From a virus: a DNA stretch of 46,235 nucleotides. A program made the position numbers and the translations under genes. The DNA is taken from positions 1 to 46,235 of the IMG/VR virus record IMGVR_UViG_3300027752_000032. One strand, given 5' to 3'. This document shows, one piece after another, positions 37,561-46,235 of the stretch. How positions within the stretch are numbered: the stretch's first letter is position 1; the number at the start of each line of letters is the position of its first letter. The notes beneath the pieces are model-generated. The model searched no databases. It was given only the letters and a program-made list of their open reading frames with translations, and was not told the origin of the DNA.

Positions 37561-40296
37561 TTACATACCTATCTTACCTGTGTAAAACGGCACTGCCCAC
37601 TTTGATAAACTGGTTTTGTCTTTTTTCTTTTCACTACCCATTTTTGATTGTGCAATTGGTTGTTGATAGCCAGGTGGCAAACCATTATTTTGCAAATCAT
37701 ATTGTCCTCTAGTTTGGTTGGGTCTACTTGTTTTTGTTGTTCCACTGCCAGGATACAAAAATTCTAAATAATCTTTTGTTACAGGTCTTTGTACACCACT
37801 ACTATCTTCTCCAATCAACTCCTGAGCTCTTTGAAATTGTTGTGCTCTTTGATATGCTATATCAGTATCTCCATCTTTATACAATTTTCTACCATCTTCA
37901 GTAAATTCAATCATACCAAATTGATTTGGATTGACATTCATATTAGGATTAATTGTATTTAAGTTAAATGTATTAGCTAAATTAGTTAATCCAGCATTAA
38001 ATAATTCATTGTACTTACCTGTTCTCCAGTTAGTAAAGTTATCTTTTTGTTGAAGTGCTGTTATTGTGTCATCATACAATTGCTTATTAGTAGCATTGTT
38101 AGCCATATCAACTTTCATGTTTAACTGAGGTTGCATTGTAGCAACTTGATTCATTGTTCTAACATTATTGCTATTTACTTGATTAATTGCTTTAGCATTA
38201 GCATCTAATGTTTTTCCAAATACATCACTTCTTGAAATAGCTTGTGGTCCATATGCACCTAATGCACCTGCCATAGTATTTAATGCTGATGTATTAGCAT
38301 TTACTCTTCCTGTATAATCATCAAGTACATAATCAATTCTTTGATCCTCTAGTTCAGGAGCATATGGTAAACGTAAAGTATCTTTTATAGCCCCTACAGT
38401 ATTAAGATTATTAATGTCTTGAGCCCACCATTGTGCTGGGTAACCATCATACTCTTGTACACCAGGTGTTTTTATTGTTGGTGTTCCTTCTGGTAATGAC
38501 ATCTCTCTTATATCTTCCGGACTATAGTCAATATCAAAACCTGGAGCATTGGCAGTATAACCACCTCTCATTCCATCAAACTTTCTTTTTGTCCATTTCG
38601 CATCTATTTTACCATCACCATCTGCATCATAGGTTTCTGGACTATCAGCAAAAGCTTGCTTTAAAGATTCATCATTAAAGAAATATGGTATATATGGAAG
38701 ACCTTTCTTTTTAAAGTAATCTCTTCTTTTCTCCTCATATTTATTTTGGAAACTACTCCAGTTTTTATCATAACCTGCTTTATCAGCTCTTGGATAATTG
38801 TACTTCCACTCAGGTCCTAATTCATCAACAATAGATTGATTTCTATACATGAAATCTTCTTCTGCTTCTTCACTAGAAAATAATGATGAACCATAGCCAA
38901 ATTCATCAGCTCCAAGCTGTTTATCAGGTAGTTTTGCTCCATCATACATACCAGGTATAAAAGATGCTATTCCAGATGCGTCTGTTATCCTTTGTTGTTC
39001 CTGTACCTCATCTGTATATACATCTGTCCTATTACCAGTACCTACTACATCACCTTCAGAAATGTCTCCTTTAGTTCTATTTTGTCTTGTATCTTTTCTT
39101 TCATCTGACGCAGGTTTAATAAACCTAAGTATACTTTTACCACTCTTGTTTTTTACTACAACAGGACTATAACCATCTTTAATATTTTGATCATACTCTA
39201 TAGCATCCGCAGTACCTGCTTTAAATGGATTTTTATTATCCTCAACTTTATCAGTTTCTTTCTTAGTTACTGGAATAGATGAATCAGATACATCTTCTTG
39301 TATAGGACCTACAAATGGTTCTTCTTCTTTTTTAGTTTCTGTACCAGCTTGTGCTTTGTTTAAAAAGTCACCAAGCTCACTACCAAACATTGCATTACCT
39401 AACATAGCATTATTTTCCATAGCTAAACCTGGTTCACCTGCTGGAGGCATAAATGCATCCATTGGCGCAGGCATACCTTGTTGTTGCATACCTTGTTGTT
39501 GCATACCCTGTTGCTGTTCTTGTTGAGCCATCATTTGCTGCATCATCATTAACTGTTGCTGTTGCTCTAGTGGCAAAGCTTGTAATGCTTTTGCTTCTGC
39601 TTCTTTTCTAGATATTTCTTCTATCTTAGCTGTAAACTCTATTGGGTCCTCTCCTATAGAAACTAAATATGGATGAGATGCTAATGGTACACCATCAGAA
39701 AATTCTTTCTTTGCTTCTTGCATAAATGCTAATCTAGAAAGATCATTCATATTTTTCTTTAACATTAATTCTGCACTAGTGGCAGATATATCATCAGAAT
39801 ACTGTGAGTTTAATTCCCCATAGTAATCTTGCAAACCAAATTTCTTAGAAACTTTAGCTGGCGTTTTTCTACTTCCACCCATACCAAATTCTGACATTTC
39901 ATCTTTTGATAATTTTAATTTACGTGTGTCAGAAAAAACAAAAGATTGCTCAGGTAAAAACATTGGTACACCACCGCTACCATGTCTTGGTCCTACAATG
40001 TCATATAAACCAAAAGTACCATCATCATTTAAATCAGTTAATACTGTTTCTCCACCTTCTGCTTCTAAATTAGCATCTTCTCTAGGTACACTTGATAAAC
40101 TATATCTAACAGATTCGTCTCTTGAATTGTTAAAATTAGTATCACCATAATATGCCTGTGGAGTTGTAACTAAGCCATAATCAGCTTGATCACCCGTTGT
40201 CATACCACCTTCTTGCATGGACTTTGTATCTTCAACAACTTCTCCGTTGCGGATACTAAAACCTTCAGGTAATTTATTTATTTTAATTTTTGCCAT
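37561..40296 (-). CDS. 911-aa virion-like protein with SFVFSDT-type domain and Gln-rich tract
   Basis: The N-terminal region carries a motif set I associate with large structural proteins of Bacteroidetes phages: EAEGGETVLTDLNDDG, then VGPRHGSGGVPMFLPEQSF and VFSDTRKLKLSKDEM (about residues 78-135). The exact function of this domain is not known to me. Residues about 240-275 form a Gln/Met-rich stretch with three GMQQQ-type units. The middle is acidic and disordered, with DxDGDGxxD-like calcium-site character (DADGDGKIDAKW). The C-terminal 250 residues are Asn-rich and helical (NTSALNTMAGALGAYGP). KxGG-like sites occur near the start (MQEGGMTTG). It lies 2 bp after the 971-residue gene. A virion structural or ejected protein is likely. 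Confidence 0.7.
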   Translation of the reverse strand: MAKIKINKLPEGFSIRNGEVVEDTKSMQEGGMTTGDQADYGLVTTPQAYYGDTNFNNSRDESVRYSLSSVPREDANLEAEGGETVLTDLNDDGTFGLYDIVGPRHGSGGVPMFLPEQSFVFSDTRKLKLSKDEMSEFGMGGSRKTPAKVSKKFGLQDYYGELNSQYSDDISATSAELMLKKNMNDLSRLAFMQEAKKEFSDGVPLASHPYLVSIGEDPIEFTAKIEEISRKEAEAKALQALPLEQQQQLMMMQQMMAQQEQQQGMQQQGMQQQGMPAPMDAFMPPAGEPGLAMENNAMLGNAMFGSELGDFLNKAQAGTETKKEEEPFVGPIQEDVSDSSIPVTKKETDKVEDNKNPFKAGTADAIEYDQNIKDGYSPVVVKNKSGKSILRFIKPASDERKDTRQNRTKGDISEGDVVGTGNRTDVYTDEVQEQQRITDASGIASFIPGMYDGAKLPDKQLGADEFGYGSSLFSSEEAEEDFMYRNQSIVDELGPEWKYNYPRADKAGYDKNWSSFQNKYEEKRRDYFKKKGLPYIPYFFNDESLKQAFADSPETYDADGDGKIDAKWTKRKFDGMRGGYTANAPGFDIDYSPEDIREMSLPEGTPTIKTPGVQEYDGYPAQWWAQDINNLNTVGAIKDTLRLPYAPELEDQRIDYVLDDYTGRVNANTSALNTMAGALGAYGPQAISRSDVFGKTLDANAKAINQVNSNNVRTMNQVATMQPQLNMKVDMANNATNKQLYDDTITALQQKDNFTNWRTGKYNELFNAGLTNLANTFNLNTINPNMNVNPNQFGMIEFTEDGRKLYKDGDTDIAYQRAQQFQRAQELIGEDSSGVQRPVTKDYLEFLYPGSGTTKTSRPNQTRGQYDLQNNGLPPGYQQPIAQSKMGSEKKKDKTSLSKWAVPFYTGKIGM
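39471..39515 (-). repeat. 15-bp tandem repeat in the Gln-rich tract
   Basis: GCATACCTTGTTGTT (39471-39485) is repeated exactly at 39486-39500, and a third, diverged copy follows at 39501-39515. On the minus strand the units code for the repeated GMQQQ peptide. The exact copies suggest recent slippage, so the copy number may differ between related phages. Confidence 0.8.
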
Positions 40297-40298
40297 AA

Positions 40299-43214
40299 TT
40301 ATAATTTTTCTATATCAGCTCCGGCTGCAATTAATTTTGCCAACATTCTTGAATCTACGTTTACTGTTTCCCCACCTTGTTTTAAACCTTTAGTTTTCAT
40401 TGCTAGTTTTATAGCTTGTTGGGTTGCCCAACTAGCATCATTATAAAAATCTTGGTTTTTCACATAATCTCTAACAGTGTATTTATCTATACCTGACTCA
40501 TTCATTACTTTTCCAATGTCCTTTTTACTTACAGATGTAAAGAAATCAAGACCATCACTTAAGCTACTAATGTTTTGAGCTTTTGAATATACATCCATAA
40601 TATCAGTTGCTGTATTTGGTTGTACATTTAAAAGCTGCTTGCCCATACTTGTAGACATAAAATCATATGGTAAACCTTTTAGAATTGCAGCTGTATCAAT
40701 AGCTGCTGTGCCTCCTGTACCTCCTCCAACCTGTAAGGATTTTAATATTTTTTGTTGTACTGCTGGGGGTAATGCTTTAAATCCTGCATTATTTACACCT
40801 CCACCTTCTTTAGCTGTATCCATGTATAGTCCAGTAGTTCTATCACCTTCACTACCAAAACCACCTGGATTTACTAACTCACCTTTACCACGTTTAAAAT
40901 TCATATCTGTCATAACACCATATGTATTATCAGCTATGGTATCTACAGTTTTTAAATCATACTGAGCTTGTCTTGCTCTTTTAGCATCACCTATATCATT
41001 TGCTATTCTAGTACCTTGATAAATACCATTAGATACATCACCAAAAAGCTGAGCACCTGCAGTGTTAAACATATTTTCTGCTGCAGCCAAAGGATTTCTA
41101 TTTCTTTTTACTGTAGGTTTATTTATCCTACTTCTTAATTCATCTGCAGATGGACTTCCTGCTGTACCTGGAAATCCTTCACCTGTTCCATTACCACCAT
41201 CAATGTCTATCATATCTGGTATTCCATCTCCATCTCTATCATATTCAGCATCTAGTGGTGCAGATGATTGTGTTGGGTCCTGTGTTCTATTACCATATGT
41301 ACCTGCATCAATAGCCGCTCTATCTACTAATTCAGTATCTTCCATATAATTAGTTTGTTGAGCTCTTTTCATAAAGTCTTCCAAATCAAATGTGGCAGGG
41401 TTAAATCCACCTCCTGTCATATCAAAATCATCTTCTTGTGAACCAAACAAACCATCTGGAATATTAAATTGTGCCTTTGGTAAAAAAGGAGAACCTCCAT
41501 ATTTAACATTAGTAGTACCTTCTTCTGTAACTTCTTCAGTCTCTTTAACTTCTACATCAGGTGCACCATCTGGAAAGAATTTAAGTTTAAGTTGATCATA
41601 TAATTCTTGACCTTTCTTAGACATGTTCTCAGTAGACATCTTAAGAAATTTTAATATTTGAGGATCTTTTAGATCAATGTTTTCTGTAGAAATTTCACTT
41701 GCAATTTTTTCTGATTCCTCTACAAGATTGCCTAATATATCTTTTTCAGGATTTTCATATTTAAATTGCGTAACATAATCTTGAAATGCTTCTTGATTTT
41801 CTGGAGATAAATCTGCTTTAACATCATAAGTTGAATTGCTAAGCTTTCTTAATTTATCTTCCGTTCTGTTTTTACCAAATTTTGAAATTGATCCTTCTTG
41901 TCCAAACAAGTCATTACCAACGCTAGCTGTAGTATTTATAATATCTGCAACATTAACATCCATATCTCCAAACATTGCTGGATTAAAATACATTGGGTTT
42001 GGTGCTACATAACCATTATCCTTTTGATCTATTAATTTATTTTGTTTACCGTTCCCTGTTAATTTTAAAAAATCATTAAGTTGATTAGCCATAGGGTTAT
42101 CACCAAACTTCTTTTCTAATTCAGCTTGTACATTTGGATCTGGATTAAAACCAATTGGAACATTACCACCTGTATACATTTTTGGTGCATATGCACCCGG
42201 TGTTCTATCTGACATAGGTGTATCATACATACCTTCTCCACCAGTTTGAGCCTTTGGAGCTTCATGATTATAACCAGCTTTCTTTAGTCTAAGGTGGGTA
42301 GCCATATCTTTAGCTCTTATCTTTCTTTCACCTTTGTACATAAAGTGTGGTTTAAATTCACCACCTTGTTTTTTTATAATATCATCTTCAAGTTGTCTTT
42401 CAGGAGTTATAGTTCTATACATTGACCTATCCATACCAGTTAGTTGACTATAATCTTGGACGGATATTGGACCATTTTTTTCTGTGTAGTTTATGTAGTC
42501 CTGTTCAAATTGTTTTTGTGGAGTTAGGGTTCTATACATTGACTCATTAAGAGCATCAAGTTTACTTATTTCCTCCATCTCTATCTTTCTTTCTGGAGAT
42601 ATAGTCCTATACATTGATGGATCTTCTGTTACTGCACCACCGGGTTGTTTTTTAAATCCAGCTGCATTCTTTGCAAAATTAGCCATCTTTACTACAGATG
42701 GAGGGTATCTCTTAGGATTTGCCATAACCTTGTTAGCAGCCTCCTTAACACTCATACCACGTGATTTAGCCCATGCTGTAAACTTACCTTTGTTTTCTGG
42801 TTTAATTTCTATACCAGATTTAGCCATATCAATAGGATCAATATTCATATTCATAGCTGGAGCTTCTTTTTGCATTTCTTCTGCTCTAGCTAACTGTTGT
42901 GGATTATTTGTTATCTCTTGTGGACTTGGTGATTGAGGTCTTTGTGATTCTGCAATTTGTTTAAATAATTGCACTACCATTTCTTGCTCATATCCCATAG
43001 TCATAAGAGCTTGGCCTATAAGGTTTTGATCAACCTGCTGTTCCATTAAACCCATTACTATTTCTTGTGGTTCTTTACCTTGTCCCATAGATTGAGAAAA
43101 TACCTCAGTTATTTGCATAACTTGAGGATCAACTTGTGGCTGTTGTTGCATGCCTGGTTGTTGAGGTATCATAGCACCACCTTGTTGTTTTACACTTTTT
43201 TTGTTTAAATCCAC
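40299..43214 (-). CDS. 971-aa virion-like protein with SMYRT repeats and KxGG motifs
   Basis: The gene starts with GTG at 43214 (an ATG 14 codons later is possible). The N-terminal 110 residues are Gln/Pro-rich. Residues about 141-190 hold a compact basic unit (KGKFTAWAKSRGMSVKEAAN, then VVKMANFAKNA). Three repeats of the form SMYRT(I/L)(T/S)P(E/Q)(R/K), with M at residues 201, 226 and 265, follow, each continuing into a charged helix. KxGG-like sites are seen at several places (VKQQGGA, KKQPGGA, KKQGGE, KAQTGGE, LKQGGE). Around residue 656, DRDGDGIPD is a calcium-loop motif of the thrombospondin type-3 kind. The C-terminal part (TLKTVDTIADNTYGV) is helical. It lies in the virion module between the lysin and the 911-residue protein. 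Function is unknown; a structural or internal virion role is inferred. Confidence 0.7.
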   Translation of the reverse strand: MDLNKKSVKQQGGAMIPQQPGMQQQPQVDPQVMQITEVFSQSMGQGKEPQEIVMGLMEQQVDQNLIGQALMTMGYEQEMVVQLFKQIAESQRPQSPSPQEITNNPQQLARAEEMQKEAPAMNMNIDPIDMAKSGIEIKPENKGKFTAWAKSRGMSVKEAANKVMANPKRYPPSVVKMANFAKNAAGFKKQPGGAVTEDPSMYRTISPERKIEMEEISKLDALNESMYRTLTPQKQFEQDYINYTEKNGPISVQDYSQLTGMDRSMYRTITPERQLEDDIIKKQGGEFKPHFMYKGERKIRAKDMATHLRLKKAGYNHEAPKAQTGGEGMYDTPMSDRTPGAYAPKMYTGGNVPIGFNPDPNVQAELEKKFGDNPMANQLNDFLKLTGNGKQNKLIDQKDNGYVAPNPMYFNPAMFGDMDVNVADIINTTASVGNDLFGQEGSISKFGKNRTEDKLRKLSNSTYDVKADLSPENQEAFQDYVTQFKYENPEKDILGNLVEESEKIASEISTENIDLKDPQILKFLKMSTENMSKKGQELYDQLKLKFFPDGAPDVEVKETEEVTEEGTTNVKYGGSPFLPKAQFNIPDGLFGSQEDDFDMTGGGFNPATFDLEDFMKRAQQTNYMEDTELVDRAAIDAGTYGNRTQDPTQSSAPLDAEYDRDGDGIPDMIDIDGGNGTGEGFPGTAGSPSADELRSRINKPTVKRNRNPLAAAENMFNTAGAQLFGDVSNGIYQGTRIANDIGDAKRARQAQYDLKTVDTIADNTYGVMTDMNFKRGKGELVNPGGFGSEGDRTTGLYMDTAKEGGGVNNAGFKALPPAVQQKILKSLQVGGGTGGTAAIDTAAILKGLPYDFMSTSMGKQLLNVQPNTATDIMDVYSKAQNISSLSDGLDFFTSVSKKDIGKVMNESGIDKYTVRDYVKNQDFYNDASWATQQAIKLAMKTKGLKQGGETVNVDSRMLAKLIAAGADIEKL
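42390..42630 (-). repeat. three SMYRT peptide repeats
   Basis: SMYRTISPERK, SMYRTLTPQKQ and SMYRTITPERQ are encoded with their Met codons at 42612-42614, 42537-42539 and 42420-42422. Each is followed by an E-rich helix of 8-15 residues. Spacing is uneven (25 and 39 residues). Confidence 0.85.
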
Positions 43215-43234
43215 GTTGATAATATTATATTATT

Positions 43235-43244
43235 AATATACAAA
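43235..43244 (-). promoter_or_regulatory. TTTGTATATT element upstream of the 971-aa gene
   Basis: On the minus strand the 60-bp gap before this gene reads TTTGTATATT, then AATAATATAATATTATC, ending at the GTG start. The same 10-mer is found twice in the divergent region at 10858-10946. The place, about 20-30 bp before a start codon, suggests a phage promoter element, perhaps for the phage's own polymerase. The A/T-rich background makes chance matches likely. Confidence 0.35.
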
Positions 43245-43274
43245 TAATTAAGGAGATTCACTAATCTTTAGGGT

Positions 43275-46235
43275 TTAAGAATCTTTTATAAGTTGACTCA
43301 TAATGTAATTAGGAACACTCATACCTGTTTGTTTTGCTTCTTGATAATGCTTTCTATTTAATTTGTCATATAATTCCATAGCACCCTTTTCTCTACTGGT
43401 ACCATCATATTTCCCAGACATATAATTATTATATACGCCATACTCTCCTCCTTGTGCCATTGTTGATGGTTGAAATTCATTGTCAGCTGCTTCAACAGAA
43501 GCAAATGTTTCTGGAAATACATCTGCTCTATATTGATTTACTTTTTTAATATAAGAGTCACTAGGCTTTTCAAGTCCAATTGCTGTAGCAAGTTCAAATA
43601 CTTGATTACCTACTACAGGTATATGAGAATAGTTAGTTGAACTAATGTCCAGTAAAGTAGCATCATATAGTTCTCTTAAAGCATCTACTTCTTCTTGTGC
43701 ACTTCTATTATCATCTACACGTCCAGTTTTTAATAATCTACTGGCTCCTTGGTTGTATGATAATATAGTCATATTTCTTATATCCGTTTCTGTTAAACCT
43801 AATTGAGGATATGTCTTAGAATAATCTTTAAAGAGTTCATAATTTTTTGTGATCATATATGTAACTGCATCAATACCTTTATTGTCTTCTGCTAAATCAT
43901 CTACAGACTTTATGTCAAAATATTCTTTTGCAAAACTATCTAATGAATTAAATTTAGTTTTACCAATACCCAATGAAATATCTTCATCTTTTTTACCCTT
44001 AACATCATACACCAAGTTTCTAACTCTACCATAATCATTTTTAGTTCTTGGAACAGTTTTTCCAACTCCTGTCTCAACTCCAGTTATACCAACTACAGTT
44101 GATTCTAACCATTTACTATCTACAGAAGAATTTAATATTTTTGGTATTTTATTAGCATTAAATTGTACTCTTTTAAATATATTTTCAAGTTGCTCAAGTC
44201 TTTCTCCCTCATATACAACTTTGTCATTAACATCAGTTCCAGAATATCTAAAAGCTAAATTTTGAATTCCACTTGAGTCAAATTGCATTTCTTCAATACC
44301 ATCTACATTATATTGAGATTTGATATCTAAGTTTTCATTAGGTCTTCTAATCCATGCTGTTACCAATTCATTATAAGGTTGTTGTCTAACATCACCATTT
44401 ACATTATGAGTTATAATAGGTACACCATCAACTATATCTGACACAAAACCACTATGAGTATTATGTGTTTTTGAACTTAATGTTTCATTATGATGAGATG
44501 AACCATCCCAGTACAAACCTACAATATCTCCAATTTTATAGTCACTCTCTGTTGTTTGTTTTTTTCTTTTTACTTTTTTTGTAATTCTTTTTAAATCTTC
44601 TACGGAACTAACATTATCAAATGCTTTATCATCATATATATTAAATATACTATCACTGTTTTTAGACTGAGTCATATTTTCAAATATGTCCCAAGCATCT
44701 TTAAACTTAACACCCAGTGCATCTGTTAAAACTTGGTTTCCTTCTAATATCTGACACATACCTGCCGCACATCTAGGCTCTTCTAATGCACTTGGTATAT
44801 AATCAAAAACAAGAGCTTGAGGATCATCTTCAGCATTCTCTGTATTAAATGCATCCAATGCATCTTTAGTTTGATTACCAAATTTACCATCAATACTAGT
44901 TGACTGTTTACCAATTAATGTAGGAGCTAAAAATCCTTTATCAACAAGAATTTTCTGAATACCCATTACTTCTTGTTTATTATCTAAATTAAATTTATTA
45001 TAATATCTTGATATTGATGATGGATTTAGATTTGTATCATCTACCATAGCTCTATGAGCTGCTAATGTTTTTGTTCCATAATCACCATCAGCACCTGTTG
45101 GTCCAATACCATAACCTTTACCTAATAAAACATTTTGTAGATCTTTTACTTCTGCATCAGATGCATCTGTCATATCTTTCCACCCTGATGCATACTCATT
45201 TGATTTCCTAATAAACTCTGCAACCAATGCAGGACTATCATATAATGACTCTTCTAAATCATTTTCTTGACGGATATCACCTATAACTTGGTCATAATCA
45301 ACTATTGCTCTGCTATCCCCAATATTAATTGGTGGTACAAACCGTCTAGCAACAGCAGTATTATCTTGGGCTACTGTTCTATCATTTATATTTAATAAAT
45401 CTAATTCTGGCTCAGCATCAATTAAAAATTGTTGCAATGGACTTTGAGGTTGAAATCCTAAATTAGGTAAGTCTCTAAAAATAGGTGAAGCAACTCTTGT
45501 GTTGTCTTGAACAACTTCTCTCATTTCCATTTCACCAGCATATTGTTTATAATACCCCCTTGTTATATTTAAATATTCTTCAGGTGTTTTATTTGCTTGC
45601 TTAACAGACTCTCCATATAACTTAGGATATACATCTTGTAAAGTTTTACCATCTCTAATTACATTTCCTAAATACTCTCTTGTACCTTGTCTGCCTAAAA
45701 AATTAGATAAAGATATAATGTCCTCATAAGAAAAATCAAAGTTTTCAATCTGAGGTTTATACTCATTCATCAAATCATATGCATCCTTTAATAAAGGTGT
45801 AGTCTTATTTGATTTAAAACCTTCATTAAGTCTAACATCAAACATCCTATTCTGTGCTTCAAGATCAGCTATAAACTCATCTCTTGTGCCATCATATAAT
45901 TTACCCTTTTGTAATTCTGAAAAACGTTGACCATACAATCCAGAAGCAGTTGAGTCAGGATTTTTCATAAGTTTACCATTTAAACTTTCTGCCTGAGCAA
46001 TTGCTCTTTTTAATTTTTCTTGATCAATATAGTTAATTGTATCTTGCCATGTTTCAGGTTGTGTGGGCTGTCCACCGTCTTGCTGTTGAGAAAGAGCACC
46101 TGCAGTTCCTAAACCGATTGCAGCTGGTATAGCTACTGGCAAATTGTTAAGTTCTTTTGATAGTAAATTAAAATTATCTGCAGTATCACCCATAAAGTCT
46201 AGTATACGTGTATTACTTAAAAAAGAATCAGTACC
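43275..46235 (-). CDS. multi-enzyme virion-associated peptidoglycan hydrolase (5' end outside window)
   Basis: The frame is open to the window's right edge, so the true start may lie outside; the first ATG inside gives 972 residues. By that numbering, residues 60-110 look like a lytic transglycosylase/lysozyme start (AE69SLNGKLMKNP, then STASGLYGQRF). Two peptidoglycan-binding repeats follow at about 345-380 (KDLQNVLLGKGYG, DGDYGTKTLAA) and 400-445 (GIQKILVDKGF, DGKFGNQTKDAL). Residues 470-620 fit a papain-like NlpC/P60 or CHAP domain: a Cys at 475 or 480 (RCAAGMCQ), KIGDIVGLYWDG and H580 in HSGFVSDIVDG. Residues about 700-860 look like another lysozyme-type unit (GVE707TGVGK, DISLGIGKTKF, SYNQGASRLL). 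It ends with a KxGG-like site and a short helical motif. It would open the cell wall during DNA entry. Domain identities are by motif. Confidence 0.75.
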   Translation of the reverse strand, partial: GTDSFLSNTRILDFMGDTADNFNLLSKELNNLPVAIPAAIGLGTAGALSQQQDGGQPTQPETWQDTINYIDQEKLKRAIAQAESLNGKLMKNPDSTASGLYGQRFSELQKGKLYDGTRDEFIADLEAQNRMFDVRLNEGFKSNKTTPLLKDAYDLMNEYKPQIENFDFSYEDIISLSNFLGRQGTREYLGNVIRDGKTLQDVYPKLYGESVKQANKTPEEYLNITRGYYKQYAGEMEMREVVQDNTRVASPIFRDLPNLGFQPQSPLQQFLIDAEPELDLLNINDRTVAQDNTAVARRFVPPINIGDSRAIVDYDQVIGDIRQENDLEESLYDSPALVAEFIRKSNEYASGWKDMTDASDAEVKDLQNVLLGKGYGIGPTGADGDYGTKTLAAHRAMVDDTNLNPSSISRYYNKFNLDNKQEVMGIQKILVDKGFLAPTLIGKQSTSIDGKFGNQTKDALDAFNTENAEDDPQALVFDYIPSALEEPRCAAGMCQILEGNQVLTDALGVKFKDAWDIFENMTQSKNSDSIFNIYDDKAFDNVSSVEDLKRITKKVKRKKQTTESDYKIGDIVGLYWDGSSHHNETLSSKTHNTHSGFVSDIVDGVPIITHNVNGDVRQQPYNELVTAWIRRPNENLDIKSQYNVDGIEEMQFDSSGIQNLAFRYSGTDVNDKVVYEGERLEQLENIFKRVQFNANKIPKILNSSVDSKWLESTVVGITGVETGVGKTVPRTKNDYGRVRNLVYDVKGKKDEDISLGIGKTKFNSLDSFAKEYFDIKSVDDLAEDNKGIDAVTYMITKNYELFKDYSKTYPQLGLTETDIRNMTILSYNQGASRLLKTGRVDDNRSAQEEVDALRELYDATLLDISSTNYSHIPVVGNQVFELATAIGLEKPSDSYIKKVNQYRADVFPETFASVEAADNEFQPSTMAQGGEYGVYNNYMSGKYDGTSREKGAMELYDKLNRKHYQEAKQTGMSVPNYIMSQLIKDS

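Noticed and set aside
37547-37563. Small hairpin (TAAACC / GGTTTA) at the end of the 911-residue gene
   Set aside because: A 6-bp stem that overlaps a stop codon, with no T-run, is too weak to call a terminator.
39471-39515. CRISPR-like array
   Set aside because: The units are 15-bp tandem copies without spacers, inside a coding frame for a Gln-rich tract.
1-46235. Integrase, attachment site or insertion sequence
   Set aside because: No recombinase or transposase motif and no long direct or inverted terminal repeats were seen; the window gives no sign of a temperate phage.

Overview
The window is a 46 kb piece of an AT-rich, tightly packed, lytic-type bacteriophage genome. The likely host is a member of the Bacteroidetes, plausibly a marine flavobacterium. 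This rests on the absence of Shine-Dalgarno sequences before nearly all genes (starts sit behind A/T-rich leaders), one good match to the Bacteroidetes TTTG / TAnnTTTG promoter, and gene families typical of phages of that phylum. No major capsid, portal, terminase, integrase, tRNA or CRISPR array is visible. The strongest lineage marker is a 4599-residue protein with an RNA polymerase active-site signature of the crAss-like (Crassvirales) type, so a crAss-like or related phage is the best guess. That is an inference, not a proof.

Layout. (1) 1-2470, plus strand: the 3' end of a phage GroEL chaperonin gene, a MazG-like nucleotide pyrophosphohydrolase, a 64-residue unknown, a DUF932-type protein, a possible 25-residue membrane peptide and a dATP/dGTP diphosphohydrolase-like protein, ending at a strong bidirectional terminator (2474-2498). 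Structured RNA lies at 964-1080 and 2091-2119. (2) 2501-10827, minus strand: adhesion and lysis genes. In transcription order these are an 85-residue protein, two overlapping mini-genes of 33 and 48 residues, a 72-residue GG-motif protein, a 283-residue fibre, a 3TM-type holin, two small proteins, an 884-residue repeat-rich fibre and a 1057-residue fibre carrying a von Willebrand A-like domain. (3) 11090-13708, plus strand: nrdB and nrdA, a complete class I ribonucleotide reductase, preceded by a long leader ending in a terminator-like hairpin. (4) 13710-46235, minus strand: a large virion module. In transcription order these are a multi-enzyme peptidoglycan hydrolase (open at the window edge), three large virion-like proteins (971, 911 and 1090 residues), the 4599-residue RNA polymerase/metallopeptidase polypeptide, a 1923-residue protein with a PD-(D/E)xK nuclease domain, a proline-rich lipoprotein and a second holin-like protein.

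How it may work together (inference). Region 4 looks like a set of proteins packaged in the virion and ejected with the DNA: a wall-degrading enzyme, internal proteins, and a polymerase that could transcribe early genes before host factors are recruited. Region 2 supplies receptor-binding fibres that appear to share an anchoring N-terminus. Regions 1 and 3 supply chaperone and nucleotide metabolism. The most interesting points are the giant polymerase fused to an intact HExxH domain, the degenerate HExxH site in its neighbour, a KxGG-type short motif recurring across several virion-like proteins, the VWA/MIDAS fibre, and the terminator-like hairpin just before nrdB.
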